Shown here: positions 1 through 12,649 of the stretch, one piece after another
Numbering within the stretch: the first letter of the stretch is position 1
How the letters are laid out: each line of letters starts with the position of its first letter
From: Adiantum capillus-veneris
Taxonomy: Eukaryota > Streptophyta > Polypodiopsida > Polypodiales > Pteridaceae
Length of the DNA: 64,000 bases
Direction of reading: 5' to 3'
Assembly (NCBI GenBank): GCA_014529385.2
Contig: CM043964.1
Location: forward strand, 130,972,920-131,036,919
Notes under the pieces: model-generated
What the model was told of the DNA's origin: nothing
What the model saw: the letters and a program-made list of their open reading frames with translations, nothing else
Database searches by the model: none
Position numbers and translations under genes: made by a program

Positions 1-415
1 GCAATCTAAAAAGATGATGACGCTGCTCCATGCCAAAGAGTTGTATGTGTGGATGTTTTTGAAAGCACGACGCTGATGTGTGTGTATGCATATATGCACA
101 CTCTTTCTTATGTGCTTTGCTTTTGTTGTTGGTCGAAAGAGTGTGTGTGTGTGTATGCACTCTCGTCTTCTCTATCTGATGTTGGGTCTTCTCTCTCTGT
201 GTCTTGCTCTTTGTACTTCTACTCTGTGTTGTAGTGCTACATTATTGCCATCATTCTTTTTTTTCCAGCAATTTCCAACATTATACCTTGTAAGCTCAAG
301 AGTTGATTAAATTGCTACTCAAATCTTTTGTGCTATAATACAGACTCCACCGCTATTTTGGATTTACTGCTAGTGCTTTGAAGAACTTTGTAACACTATG
401 CAATTCTCCAGCATT
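1..415. other. Unassigned AT-rich sequence
   Basis: No domain or known repeat is recognised. The stretch has short GT runs near 145-160 and a T-tract near 255. The small ORFs here carry no recognisable motif and are probably chance reading frames. Confidence 0.5.
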
Positions 416-633
416 GCTTTCTGCTTAACGAGTGCTGCTACATGAATTCAAAGTCTAGCACCATGTTTAATGTTTCCTAGTGCTACCTTCCAAGCTTGCT
501 CACTTGCTCAATGTCAAGCAAGTGAGCACTGCTTTCTGCTTAACCAGTGCTACTACATGAATTCAAAGTCTAGCACCATGTTTAATGTTTTCTAGTGCTA
601 CCTTCCAAGCTTGCTCACTTGCTTAGTGTCGAG
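416..633. repeat. Direct tandem duplication, 115-bp period
   Basis: A block beginning gctttctgcttaac at 416 is repeated from 531 with only a few substitutions, including the shared words tgaattcaaagtctagcacc and ttccaagcttgctcacttgc. Two copies are visible, roughly 416-518 and 531-633, separated by a short linker. No coding potential was seen. Confidence 0.85.
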
Positions 634-745
634 CTCATAGCAAAAAAATGTGCAGCTATATTTGATCTACAATTTCACTGTGTAGAACCTTAGGCTTGCC
701 TCATAACCTGTGCACACACGTCAAGAGCGAAAGGAAACCACCGTA

Positions 746-987
746 GCTCTGATACCACTTGTGAGTATGTCAGGGCGTACGTGCAAAGAGTGAGCGTGGA
801 GTGAAAATGTGAATGAGTACATAGCTTGTGGGTGGAGCACATAGAGTGAGTTAGAAAATAACTCACAACTCATTATTCATGTATTATATAAAAAATAAGA
901 TTAGTCTAGAAGATGGGTTAGTAAGTGGTCCGACCAGTTGGCTTCAACCCCATCATTTCTATCTACTGATTTGTAGCTTAGCCAACA
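746..987 (-). mobile_element. Possible copia-type LTR with tRNA-Met primer-binding site
   Basis: The sequence gctctgatacca at 746-757 is, on the minus strand, a perfect 12-base initiator tRNA-Met primer-binding site. Two bases later a TG (760) could open an LTR running to a CA at 987. If so, a minus-strand element lies to the left and this is its 5' LTR. The second LTR and target duplications were not found, so the LTR end is a guess. The primer site itself is clear. Confidence 0.4.
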
Positions 988-1119
988 GGTCATATGAGAA
1001 AAGGGAATGAAAACACTGGCAAGTTTTGGTTACTTGAGTTAATTTTTTTTGACTTTTCTATGCATAAGCATTGCATCTATGAACACTTCATTGCCATTAA
1101 AATAGGAAGTGTTTGTAGC

Positions 1120-1758
1120 CACTAGAACTTGTTCAAGCGACATTTGCGATCCTATGCCGACCAAGTCTCTTGGAGGAGCTAGCTATTTTATGGACCTTTA
1201 TAAACAATTCCATTAGGAAGGTGTGGGTTTATCTTTTGCATCAAAAGGATCAAGTTTTCTTAACATTTGTAGAGAATCAGTCTAGCAAGAAGCTCAAAAG
1301 ATTGAGGACTAATATTGGTGGAGCGTACATATCTAGGGAGTTTGAGAATTTATGTAGCAGGAGAGGTATTAAGAGGTAGCTTACTGATCATCACACACCT
1401 AATCATAATGATTCTAAAGGATTTGTGGTATGGAAAGAAGCAACACTATGATTAAAGTCTTTGGATGTGAAGCATATACACATGTGCAAAAGGAGCTTCA
1501 GTAAAAGCTAGCCACAAAGTCACACAAGTGTATTTCCCTTGGTAATGGTGCAGATGCAGAATATTGTCTTTAGCACCCAAAATATTATAAGTCATTCATA
1601 GTTCACACGTTATCTTCAATGAGTAGAAGATACACAAAAAGACTATTAAAGAGGTTGAGTATAGAAAGGTCACATTTGAGGACATTTCCTTAGATTCAAT
1701 GAAAACTCAAAAGACTAGTGATGCACCTTCCACTAGCAACACTCCAAGTGACAAGGCA
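1120..1758 (+). pseudogene. Ty1/copia integrase relic, left part
   Basis: Translating the three plus frames gives broken copia integrase pieces: GDICDPMPTKSLGGASYFMD, VENQSSKKLKRLRTN, and further on VFGCEAYTHVQKEL, followed by a degraded counterpart of the FLGYG and VRSNDVHFNES region. The order matches the integrase of the copia element at 42412-43950. It has many frameshifts and stops, and the second catalytic Asp of the TDNGGEY motif reads TNIGGAY. Element A interrupts it at 1759; the relic resumes at 9523. It is non-functional and the oldest layer on this side of the window. Confidence 0.8.
1754..1758. repeat. Target-site duplication aggca, left of element A
   Basis: The five bases aggca precede the TG of the left LTR and recur at 9518-9522 directly after the CA of the right LTR. 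This defines both borders of element A and shows that it inserted as one unit. Confidence 0.9.
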
Positions 1759-2701
1759 TGTAATGGAATTGGCCTATTAACTTGAGAGTGGCGGAAATTA
1801 ATGAGAGTACTTTTGAGAAATCACTTTGTGAGCATAGCGGGTGAACATCGTTGAAAGTAACAACATAAACATAGCTATTAGTTAACTTGGCATGAACAAT
1901 ACTTTTGCAAGAGAGAGACTTTAGAGAACATGAAAACATTTGAGGACCGGATTTATGTGGAGCTAGTCCCCCCTCCAATAGGCATTTGTATTATGATTTC
2001 TCCCATTAAGAGAGACTTGTTACAATACAATCTTGATGTTCCTTAGGACCTAGGTGATGCAATGAAGATGGAAAGCTTCATGCATCACAAGCATAACATA
2101 AACTTTGAAGAAATGTTTAACTATCCCAAGCCTTAGTCCCAAGACCTCAAACACCTTCAAAGGTGGAGAGAGCTAGCAGGGAATGAAAGTAGGGAAGAGG
2201 AAGAAGAAACATTTCATAGGAGAAAAAATTAGTTCCTCACTTATGATAACTCTTCTTGCTAGCATACATAATAGCATGGTAATGAAGATGGAGAAGATGG
2301 AAAGCTCAAGCATTGAAGCATGGCTCTTGGTTGGATTTGCACTCCATAGCCAAGAGTGTTGGTGTAGGCTCTCAACCTCTACTTGCTTGGAGAAGGAGAG
2401 GGAGCTCTTGCACATTGCACATTGCATAATGAGAGTGTGTGTGAGTCTGTGTGAGAGAGTATACCCCTTGAGCAACCCCCCCTTGTAGCTCATGCTCAAA
2501 GCTCATTGGACACCTCCGGGCCTAGCCAATCACAAGCAGGAGGCATTACAAGCAACAAGGGTAGCCTTGGGACAAGTGTTCCGATTTCCCCTCTGAGAGA
2601 GAGGACTTGATAAATGCAAAGACAATTAATTAAATCTCCTAAATTATCATTGGACCACTTGACAAGTGTCCCTTTTGCTTTCTTTGAACTAGGCATGCCT
2701 T

Positions 2702-2707
<6 letters not shown>

Positions 2708-2759
<52 letters not shown>
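2708..2759. repeat. (GT)n microsatellite in the LTR
   Basis: About 26 uninterrupted GT units. The position corresponds to a short gtgtgtgtatg run near 8943-8956 in the other LTR of element A, so the tract expanded in this copy after insertion. The long Cys-Val and Thr-His reading frames here are microsatellite artefacts. Confidence 0.97.
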
Positions 2760-2760
<1 letters not shown>

Positions 2761-2834
2761 CTCTCTCATCCCCCCTCATGTAGGGATCACCCCCTCCTTG
2801 TTGGGATTGGATTTTTGACTTTTGACACCTCAAG

Positions 2835-3030
2835 CCCCTCAAGATTAGGCCCAGTTCCCACCACAAGCTTGGCCCTTAAGCACTTCAAGCTTGGGTTGGG
2901 TTCTCACCTCAAGTACAACCCTAGCATCTCAAGCATGAAAAGCACCTCAAGCATCTCAATCATCAAGCACCTCAAGCATGTCAAGCATCTCAGCCATCAG
3001 GCACCTCAAGCACCTTAAGCTTAGGCCGGG
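2835..3030. repeat. Degenerate CTCAAGCA minisatellite in the LTR
   Basis: Variants of CTCAAGCA, most often cacctcaagc or catctcaagc, occur more than ten times in about 200 bp at spacings near 10-20 bp. The same tract is present in the other LTR (about 9025-9220), so it belonged to the parent element. It could be a reiterated regulatory motif; that is inference. Confidence 0.75.
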
Positions 3031-3318
3031 TTCCCACCTCAAGCTCAACCCTAGCTTACCTAAGGTCAAAGGACTTCTACACTCATTATTGGAGGTCTTC
3101 AATGAAGCTAATCCCAAGGTCTTATGCTCCATTAATTATCCTTGCTCTTTGATAGACCATCTCTCATTTGGGCCCCTTTACCATTGGCCTCGTGTTGAGA
3201 TAGATCTATAAGCACATGTCTATATCTTAACCCTTGTTCCCGTTTATTCTCCCACATTAAATGATCATTTTAATATGAGAAAATCATTTGGGTTGGTTAG
3301 ATATTAGATTTTATGACA

Positions 3319-3331
3319 TTACCCCTCTCTT
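3319..3331 (-). other. Polypurine tract of element A
   Basis: On the minus strand, AAGAGAGGGGTAA lies directly against the 3' LTR. A purine run at this place primes plus-strand DNA synthesis. The array internals have a near-identical tract (AAGAGAGAGGTAA) at 24729 and 28237. Confidence 0.85.
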
Positions 3332-3689
3332 GAAATCATAGTCCTCCTTGACTATGAGGTAGAAAGGATAAAGCTTTAGTCATTAGTCAATCTTACTTAG
3401 CGGGTAGAGGATCCCTTTTTACCCTACGACATCTTTCCAAGATGGATGGCTAATCCATTTGGCGCTTGGGAGACATAGCTTCCGCAAGCATGTCTGCTCT
3501 TTAGTCCATTTCATTATCCCAAAGTAGAGTGACAAATTCTGCTTGGTGTTTGAGATACATTGTCATCACAAACATGATTCTAAGCATGCATAGTATTTAA
3601 ATTTGTGCACAATTATAAAGAGAACTAGTCTTATAAGTCAAAAACATGGGTCATTTAAAAGAAATTTGTATATTTGCTTACTTTAATGT

Positions 3690-5190
3690 AGCATTGTAAG
3701 CATTGACAAGGTTCATACTATCCTTAAGCTGTATTCCTTGCATCCATCTAGCATCTTCAAAAGGATAATTTTGGAACTTAATAAGATACTGGCGGATAAT
3801 CTTACCATGTGTAGTACCTTGTCTTCATGCTGAAGGATAGCTTCGGGTTGTAGCACCTCTTCTTGGTCTTAACTTCGGGAGGGTGTTCGATAATCGGTTT
3901 ACTTGGTGGCTCTCCTTTGTAGGGCTTAATGCTCACATGAAAGGCATTATGTATGAGCCAATGGTTGGGCAACTTGATTTGGTAAGCCGTCTCATTGATG
4001 GGCTTCAAGATTTGGAAAGGACCATAGTGTCTTTTTGCTAGCTTATCATAATACTTTTGATGGCCCATAGGATTTTTGCTCATCGTTTGCCTTAATCAAG
4101 CCTTAGGAAACTTGAGTAAGACCCAATCATTTTCTTTAAACGTTAAGGCCCTTCTGTGCTTGTCAGCAGCAACTTTTTGCCTTTATTGAGAGATGGATAT
4201 AGCCTCCTTAATCTTTTGAAAAGATTCTTGTAGGTCACGGCTATACTCATTGGCAGCGAAGATCTTCCCATGTACTTTAAGTAGCAAGGGACTTTTAGGT
4301 CTTCCCTCAATGATCTCAAAAGGTGCTTTTCCCGCAGAAGTATGTACAGTATTATTGTAGGCATACTCTACGAGAGGTAAGTACTTTTTCCATTGTGAGC
4401 GTTGATCTACTTCGGTAACAGAAGTCTTGAGTAGATCGAGTATCGTAAGATTGGCTATCTCACTTTGGCCATCCATTTGTGGGTGATAGGCCGAAGAGAA
4501 ATTCAATCTTGTTATTAGATTTTCAAAGAGACCTTTCCAAAAATTACTGGTCATTCTAGGATCTCTATCTGACACAATGGATGTGGGTAAGCCATGGTGT
4601 TTGAAAATCTGAGATATGAAGAGAGTTGCCATTTGGTGTGCCTTAATAGTCTTTTTGACAGGAATAAAGTGTGCTTGCTTGCTAAATCTGTTGACTATTA
4701 TCCATATTCCCGTATTCCCATGGATAGACTTGGGTAATCAAAAGATGAAACCCATGGATATACTCTCCCATGGTGAATTTGGGATAGGCAATGGCTGGAG
4801 TAATCTAGGTTGCTTCCCTCTATCATACTTGGTCTTTTGGCATTTTGAAACATACTCTTGTATGTCCACTTTCATGGTAGGCCAATAGAAATACGTCTCT
4901 ACTCCCCGAAGAGTAGGTTGAATACCTCTATGCCCTGCATAGGGAGGAGCATGGGATTCGTACATAGCTTTCTCATGAAGGGAATGGATAACACATAGCC
5001 TATTGCTGTGGAGAAGATAACCATCCTACAAGGTGAATGTTCCTCTTTCTTCCCTAAAGCAAGGGCTGACATTATGTCTCTAAAGTCAAGGTCAGTAGCA
5101 TACTCATCTATCATAGAGGATAGATCATTGTGAGTAGCTATAGACACCGCATTGACTTTTGGTCGTCGTGAAAGAGCATCGGCCACTTGA
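3690..5190 (-). pseudogene. Element A integrase with C-terminal chromodomain, broken
   Basis: Pieces lie in shifting frames: the linker MADALSRRPKVN (5186), an HHCC-like segment with HAPPYAGHRG and YFYWPTMK (4965-4738), an integrase core with SDRDPRMTSNFW and HPQMDGQSE (4632-4183), and the C-terminal LPNHWLIHNAFHVS block (4083-3802). Downstream, in another frame, YLIKFQNYPFEDARWM resembles a chromodomain core, which places the element among chromoviruses. The first catalytic Asp (usual SMDF) reads SMGF, and the CxxC of the zinc finger has lost a Cys. The enzyme would be inactive. Chromodomains usually bind methylated histone H3 and steer integration into heterochromatin. Confidence 0.85.
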
Positions 5191-6427
5191 TTGTGCTTAT
5201 GAGCAATGTGAGCAATATGAAAATTAAACTGCGAAAAGAAAATTTTCCCACCTCATTTGTTTGTTGGAAAGCCTGGTTTGCGTTATGAAATACTTGAGAC
5301 TTTGGTGGTCGGTTTGTAGGATAAATGGAGTCCTCAATAGGTAGTGCTTCCATGTGTCTAGGGCATGTAGATCAACTAAAAGCTCTTTCTCATAAATTCC
5401 CAAGACTCGTTCATCCGTATTGAGCATGCGGCTCTCATATGCTATGGCATGCCCTTCTTGAAGCAAAACTGCTCCAAGGAAATCACCACAAGCATCACAT
5501 TGGACCTCAAATGGCTTTGAGAGATCCGGAAGCATGAGGACTAATTGGGAGGTAAGCTTCTCCTTGAGCTTATCAAAAGCATTTTTCTCCTTAGCAGCCC
5601 ATACATAACGTTCTTCTTAGTTAAGTCATGTAGTGGTCCTGTTATTTGAGAGAATTTTGCTATGAAGCATCTATAGTATGCGTACATACCAATAAAGCTT
5701 CTTAGTTCATGTAGATTCCTTGGAATCCTTCTATCACCTCTAGCTTTGATGGATCCATACGGATACCATCTTGATAGATAATATGACATAGGTATTGAAT
5801 CTCTTGGAGGAAAAATTCGCTTTTCTTTTGGTTGAGAAAAAGCTTGTTCTCCCTCAATGCTTGAAAAATTGGTTGGAGATGTTGCTTATGTTCCTCCAAA
5901 GACTTGGAGTAGATGATGATATCATCAAAGAACACTCCAATGAATTTGTGGTAAGGTCTAAAAATTATCTCCATTAGACGATTGAAGGTAGCTGGTGCAT
6001 TAGTCAAACCAAAAGGCACGATTAGATATTCATCAAGATCGAACGTTGTGCAAAACGGGGTCTTTAGGATATCTTCATCCACTATCCTTATTTGATGATA
6101 ACCACTTTTAAGGTCAATCCTACTGAAGTAGGTAGATCCTTGTAGCTTATCAAACAGATCTTCTACCCGAGGCACGAGAAATCTATTTTTGATAGTGATA
6201 TGGTTTAGTGATCGATAGTTCACACACATACGGTATGTACCATCTTTCTTTTGCACTAAAAGGACTAGAGAACAAAAGGGAGAGGAACTAGGCCTCACCA
6301 TCCCTTTGTCTACCAATTCCTACACTCGCCTCATGATCTCCTCTTGTTGAGCTTGAGAGACTCGATAAGGAGGCTTGTTAGGTGGTGAGCTTCCTGGAAG
6401 GAGCTCAATGCGATGGTCATCATCCCC
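5191..6427 (-). pseudogene. Element A reverse transcriptase and RNase H, broken
   Basis: The 6316-5702 frame shows [58 protein letters not shown] and the catalytic FFDDIIIYS, the usual gypsy form of YxDD. The RNase H follows in another frame (5535-5224) with FEVQCDACGDFLGAVL, YEKELL and LQTDHQSLK. A frameshift near 5780 separates the two, and the palm-to-connection segment GMYAYYRCFIAKFSQI sits in a third frame. Catalytic residues are mostly kept, but a continuous polyprotein is not possible. Confidence 0.88.
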
Positions 6428-7822
6428 TCATTTTGGAGGTAAGTCCATAGGGATATCATCGATGAACACATCTTGGAATCCTTTTAGAAAAGTAGACAAG
6501 TCGAACTCTTCTTGATTCTTAACCTTTACATTTGATGAAACATTAGGATCTTTTAGAGACTCTTTGATAAAAATCATGTACGTAGAAACTGAGCTCTTCA
6601 TTGATTTATCAAAAGCAGAAGGATTTACAAGTGGAATAGTGCGACCATGCTCACTAGCATCTATATACATGTTCTTTCCTCTGTAGGTGAAGTAGATTCT
6701 CCTTTCAGGGAACTTCATATTGGCAGCCATGTGATCAAACCATGGCGCCCCTAGGATAGCATCCTCATGTTGGAGAGGAGAGATGAAAAAGTCTTCTTTG
6801 TCGACATAGCTTTGGACATGAAGCCTCAACTTCCCAATCAAGAACAGAGGCTTGTTGTCCCTTGAAATCTGTGTCAGCCATTACCATATCTCCCATCTCA
6901 CAAGCTTGAATGCCCAACTTGGTGGCCAACTCCATTGATATGAAGTTGTGAGTAGAGCCAGGGTCAAACAAGATGAAGGCATCATGCTCTCTTACCTTTC
7001 CCCAAGCATAGGAAATTGATGATCCTTTGCAATGAGCATCCTCTTTTGGAGCTTCGATGGTGAAAGCCCTAGGAGTCTCGGTGTGATCATTCTTTTTGGG
7101 GCAATAACGATAGCCATGTCCTTGCTCCCCACACTTGAAACACTTATGGTGGTCCTTGCAAAAATCTTCAAGTTCTTCAAGAGAGAGTTTGTTTTTGCCT
7201 TTGTAAACTCCCTTCTCCTTGGACCGATTGTTGTTGTTGTTGTTGGAAGTGCCTTGGGAAGAATTTTGATCATTGGTTTTTCCCTTTGCATCATTTTTGT
7301 CTTTGTTTTCCATGGGCTTGACATTCTGTCTAGCCCCTTGATGGAAATTGATGCGTGAATCAACCATGGTGTGATGGATTACTTCGCTAATATAACCAGG
7401 CCATTGAGAGTTGATGTATTCGGCCATCTCTTTAGGTAATCCCCCACAAAATTGTTGTCTTTGCTCGGCAAAGTCTATCTTTTGAAAGACAGTAGCCTTG
7501 AGATGTAAATCCCAAAACTTGTCTACATACTTGTGGATAGACTCATGAGAGAGAAGCTTCAAGCTGCACCATTCGGTAAGCACTTTGTCCTTTGCATCGC
7601 TTGCAAGGAATTGCTTCATGATGGAAACTCGTAGAGTTTTCCATGTTTTTGGGGCTTCGCCATTGCCACGAACCATTGACGAGCTGGTTTTTCGAAGTGC
7701 ATAGCTACATCATTAACACCTTCATGTGCAAAATCAAAGCTATCAATGTTCATTCTACTCTCTTGATTATTGTCAGCCATGTTAATAGAATTTATGTATT
7801 TACTTAGTGTATGCTTTGGCAA
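6428..7822 (-). pseudogene. Element A gag, zinc knuckle and protease, broken
   Basis: The capsid begins in the 7822-7616 frame (EKPARQWFVAM) and continues after a frameshift in 7676-6765, with the capsid core WCSLKLLSHESIHKYVDKFW, one CCHC knuckle CFKCGEQGHGYRYC, and an aspartic protease motif ILFDPGSTHNFIS in which the usual D-S/T-G reads D-P-G. A second shift near 6840 leads to the protease C-terminal part (GAPWFDH) and the spacer before RT (FQDVFIDDIP). The N-terminal Met of gag is uncertain; 7822 and 7780 are both candidates. Confidence 0.85.
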
Positions 7823-8173
7823 TTCAAACCCTTAGTTGCCACTCCTCTTAGCCTTTGAAAATTGGCTCTTAAGTATCTACACCCACGGCTCGAAGTGGTT
7901 AATTATAGAGAGTATTGGAGTAGGTCTAACATAGCAGAGTTGCCGAGGGCTAGCCCCTTTAGGACTTCTTCTGGCTCAATAATGGTAAAGCCGTAGGCAA
8001 GTCTAAAAAGACTCCAAGGTGTGCACCGTATCCCACATAGTGGGCTCAACAAAACCGATAATAGATCCCAGTTCCACATCCCCTAACATAATTAACAAAA
8101 TCAACCATTTATAGGCTACTTAAGGACCTCTCTTCTTAAGCAAGAAAAGAGAAACCAAATGGTCTGATACCAA
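7823..8173 (-). other. Element A 5' leader and primer-binding site
   Basis: Untranslated leader between the 5' LTR and gag. The minus-strand sequence tggtatcagac at 8172-8162 is an 11-base match to the initiator tRNA-Met primer site, one base inside the LTR. The leader is homologous to the leaders in the tandem array (for example 23000-23136). Confidence 0.85.
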
Positions 8174-9517
<1,344 letters not shown>

Positions 9518-9522
9518 AGGCA

Positions 9523-9690
9523 AATAGTAGTAGTCAGCCATTGAGATAATCTCGTAGATCCTCATACCCACTTGAGCGGTTTTAGTTAGGGTTGGATTAT
9601 GTCGTGTTGAATAACTACGGTGAGCCATCTTGTTAGAAAGAAGCCATGCAGATGGATGGCAAGGCATGTATAATTTCATCTCTCAAATTT
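9523..9690 (+). pseudogene. Ty1/copia relic, right part (linker to RT start)
   Basis: Past the duplication the plus strand encodes fragments like LDYVVLNNYGEPSC and KEAMQMDG, matching the region just before RT in the copia element at 43980-44110 (MNYVMLTDCNEPSCYKEAVQMK). This is the expected continuation of the relic that ends at 1758, so element A sits inside it. The homology fades after about 9690. Confidence 0.78.
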
Positions 9691-10614
9691 GATTTTCTTT
9701 ATTACCTTTTTATGATCCAAGCATGGGGCATTGCTAATATCAATACATTGGTAACTATATTTGAGGTGTGAAAATGTATTTTCAAGGTTTTAGAAAATTG
9801 AGTACTCTCAATAGGCTTTCTATTTATGATAACCCTTCAATGACGTTAAATATCAACACATCTTCTAATTGGAAAATTGTTGCAGGAGCGAATCACACCA
9901 CCCATAAAGTGCATGCAACACAAACTAGATCAACATAATGTCAATCGAGGACACAGATGACACATAGGCACACAGAAGAAATCTTTTTAGCTTGTCAGGC
10001 TGAGACCATCCTACACATTCAACACTCTAGAAGGCCAACTAAACCACAATCTAGAATCTTGCTACTCTCAACTACACCACCCAACCTGCATACACACAAA
10101 CGAAAGGAAACCCATCAAATCATGCCAGAATCATATGAACTCAAGGAACACAATCCCTCACTAGGATACACCTGTCCCTAAGCCTCTACACTCAAAACCC
10201 TAGCTCAAAACCCATCTGCAAAAAACGCATATAAAGACAAAGCAGAATTTTGAAGTGCTCAAAGTTGAAATCTATGAGTACCTATGTGTAGCTTATGTTG
10301 CTACGATTCTAACGACTACTTGCAGGCAGAAAACAGACATCGTTTGATAGACTTACGATCGCAAATAGCTCGTCGATGCGCGAGCACGTTCGCTTCGTTG
10401 GCGTCGATGCGTAGCTCTTGCGGAGCCTAGCACGATGATGTAGTTGGATCTACAATGTGATGAACGAGCTGGGAGTAGCTCCAGGATAAAGCTCACGCTC
10501 TCTCTCTTCCTCTCTCACACACAATAGACGACAGCGCTAAAATTTATGATTATGATGAAGTGTATTTACAAAAGTGACCTAAGTACCTTATATACTAAGG
10601 ATACCTTAGGTTAA
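9691..10614. other. Unassigned; possible decayed LTR or leader
   Basis: No protein similarity is visible. The part 10370-10540 is GC-richer and has a short CT-rich run. A 35-nt imperfect palindrome (10577-10611, acctaag...cttaggt) lies next to the element B insertion site. Confidence 0.4.
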
Positions 10615-10619
10615 CCAAA
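10615..10619. repeat. Target-site duplication ccaaa, left of element B
   Basis: The bases ccaaa stand before the TG at 10620 and again at 21308-21312 right after the CA of the second LTR. Confidence 0.88.
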
Positions 10620-10852
10620 TGTACACTTTGCCGTACGTGTTGAACGTTGGGAACTTGCATGTGCACTGTGTGCGAGCTTCGAAAGGCTGGAAACACACAG
10701 ATAGAGAGTCCTAGCAAGCTCAAAGAACAATGGTGTGTCACTCACCTCTCAATGCTTGCGTCATGAAGGATCCTCTGCTACGAAGAAGAAGGAGCTTCCG
10801 CTGATGCCGCACTCTACCGCCTCGCTGCCACCGATGTCGCCACAATGCTCGA

Positions 10853-10900
<48 letters not shown>

Positions 10901-11202
10901 GCATACACACACATACACGAAGGAGAAGGATTCAGAGATGGAGCAAGAGAACTTCTTAGCTTACACCTCTGAGAATGAGTATTTTTAGGTCATATGGACC
11001 TTTTATAAAGAGTTTGGCCCATTCACACATGGACATCCATAGTGGCCGGTCGTTGCAAAACTGCTGTAAAAATAAGACAAGTGGTGCGCCTCTCATCGGC
11101 AATCACCTACACACCTATTGGATCGACAAGCCCGGTCCATGACTCACTCAAATAAATAATATGCGTCCGTTGAAGGTGACAGGGTGTCCGTGAGGGTTAA
11201 CA
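10620..11202 (-). repeat. Element B 3' LTR (left)
   Basis: TGTACACTTTGCCGTACG to GAGGGTTAACA, 583 bp. It contains a (CT)n tract at 10855-10899 followed by a short cacacac run, in the same place as in the other LTR and in both LTRs of element D. Confidence 0.9.
10855..10899. repeat. (CT)n microsatellite in element B LTR
   Basis: About 22 CT units. The homologous tract in the right LTR (20918-20998) is about 40 units, so the two copies diverged in length after insertion. Confidence 0.97.
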
Positions 11203-12640
11203 TGCCCCCCTTCCTGATGTAGATTCCATCCTCGGAAGCTATTGAGATGAAGCCCGTTCGTCGAGGTGGAAGAGCATCTGAGATTGAATGTCCTTTGCCT
11301 TCTTCAATCACTGCAAAATTAACCAAAATTGGCATAGTAACTGCATTCTCATATACAATTAAAAATTATATGCAGTTGTAGGTAGACAAATTGATAGGTA
11401 ACAAAATATTAAACAGTTTGTCAGCAATAAACATTAAACTGTAATATAATCAAACGCATAAACAATTGTAAAGGTAAAAAACTAAACAAGTTTGGGGTTG
11501 CTATTTAACGGTCGAAAGGCACTAGAGGTCAACTATTAATACCATGGGCAAGCTTTTTAATTTTCTCTAGTCAATGAAGCTGTTTAATCGCGAGAACCAA
11601 GTATTTCATGTCGGAGGGCTGACTAGAGGCTATACCTAGAAGACCTTATAGTTAAGCTATGATAAAAGGAATTGCTCATGAAATCACCGCTTGAATTATT
11701 TTGTTTTCTTTGACCCCCCAAAGTCTTTTCACATTGATTCAATTTTGATGTGTGTGCTTATTTTGTATGCCTTTGGTTTTCTGCTTTTCAAGTAAAAGCG
11801 CCCACACTGGGAACCTCTAGGGCTCTAGTACCATAGGCGATACATGTGAGTGAAGTACCAAATCAAGCTAGGATTTCTCTTCCAACTTAAAATTTTACAT
11901 TGTGGCACCTTTGATTTTTCAGCATTTTAATTTTGTAACTTTGGGGGGTCATAGAACACTGTTACCCTCCCCAGGCTCATCACACTAGTAAACTCCCTTT
12001 ATAATACTTAAGCTAAAGGTCAATAGAGACTAAGCCCACTAAAAAGACCAAGTACATTTCACAAAATGCTGCTTAAATTGGATTAAGAACCTAAAGTAAC
12101 CATTGATTATTAGGAAGGCATTCCCCATGGTATTAAGAGAAGATCTCTAACTCCTAACTTGGTCAAACTAGCTTAGTCAGACTGCTTGATTCTGAAACCT
12201 AAACAAGGAATTATGACATAAAATTATATAGAATCTAATCTTTAATCTAAGAAAATGTGCGGAATATTGTGCTACCAATCACATTTGAAGCAGACAATAG
12301 TGGATGCAAAAACAAAGACAAGGGGCAATGCTAATGGTCAAGAAACACATGTTTGTGTTGATGATCGCGCTTGATTTGAAGAGTGAACAAGAGAAAGATT
12401 CCATGAAGGTCCAAATCCTAACAATAGCAACACGTTCCTATACATACTAGAAAACACAAAAAATACCTCTAGGAGGCACATCGGTGGGAAGAGGCACCAA
12501 ACCTTATTGAACACAAATAAACATCATAAGGAACCCTAACCTAATTATTTGCACTCTCCCTAGAGAGTCAAGGGAATAGGATATTCTAGAGATTGGGGGG
12601 GGGGGGGGGGGGATAACCCTAAGGCTAAACCCCTATCCTT
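11203..12640 (-). other. Element B long 3' non-coding region with PPT and poly-G
   Basis: The minus strand has a purine run AAGGGGGGCA against the LTR at 11203, the likely polypurine tract. The 1.4 kb beyond it is homologous to 47631-49050 of element D and has no sustained frame. A run of 18 G residues lies at 12595-12612, against six G in element D. Confidence 0.8.
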
Positions 12641-12649
12641 GTCATCATC

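Larger units (their letters stand above)
1759..3318 (-). repeat. Element A 3' LTR (left)
   Basis: It starts TGTAATGGAATTG and ends TTTTATGACA, 1560 bp. It holds a GT microsatellite (2708-2759), a degenerate CTCAAGCA tract (about 2835-3030) and several CCAAT/ATTGG pentamers. It keeps about 330 bp (1844-2171) that the right LTR lacks, and its first 90 bases have the orientation seen in the related array LTRs, so this is the ancestral arrangement. Confidence 0.92.

Noticed and set aside
416-633. CRISPR-like repeats
   Set aside because: Only two copies, long period, and clearly eukaryotic repeat-rich context.
746-757. A tRNA gene fragment
   Set aside because: It is only a 12-base primer-binding site complement; no cloverleaf was found here or at the other primer sites.
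2183-2488. A 101-residue plus-strand ORF in the LTR and its copy at 8262
   Set aside because: It lies in LTR sequence, the two copies do not keep the frame through the same end, and it shows no domain.
12613-12640. Telomere-type CCCTAAA repeats near aaccctaaggctaaacccc
   Set aside because: No tandem heptamer array is present; it is a single chance-like match conserved in element D as part of its 3' region.
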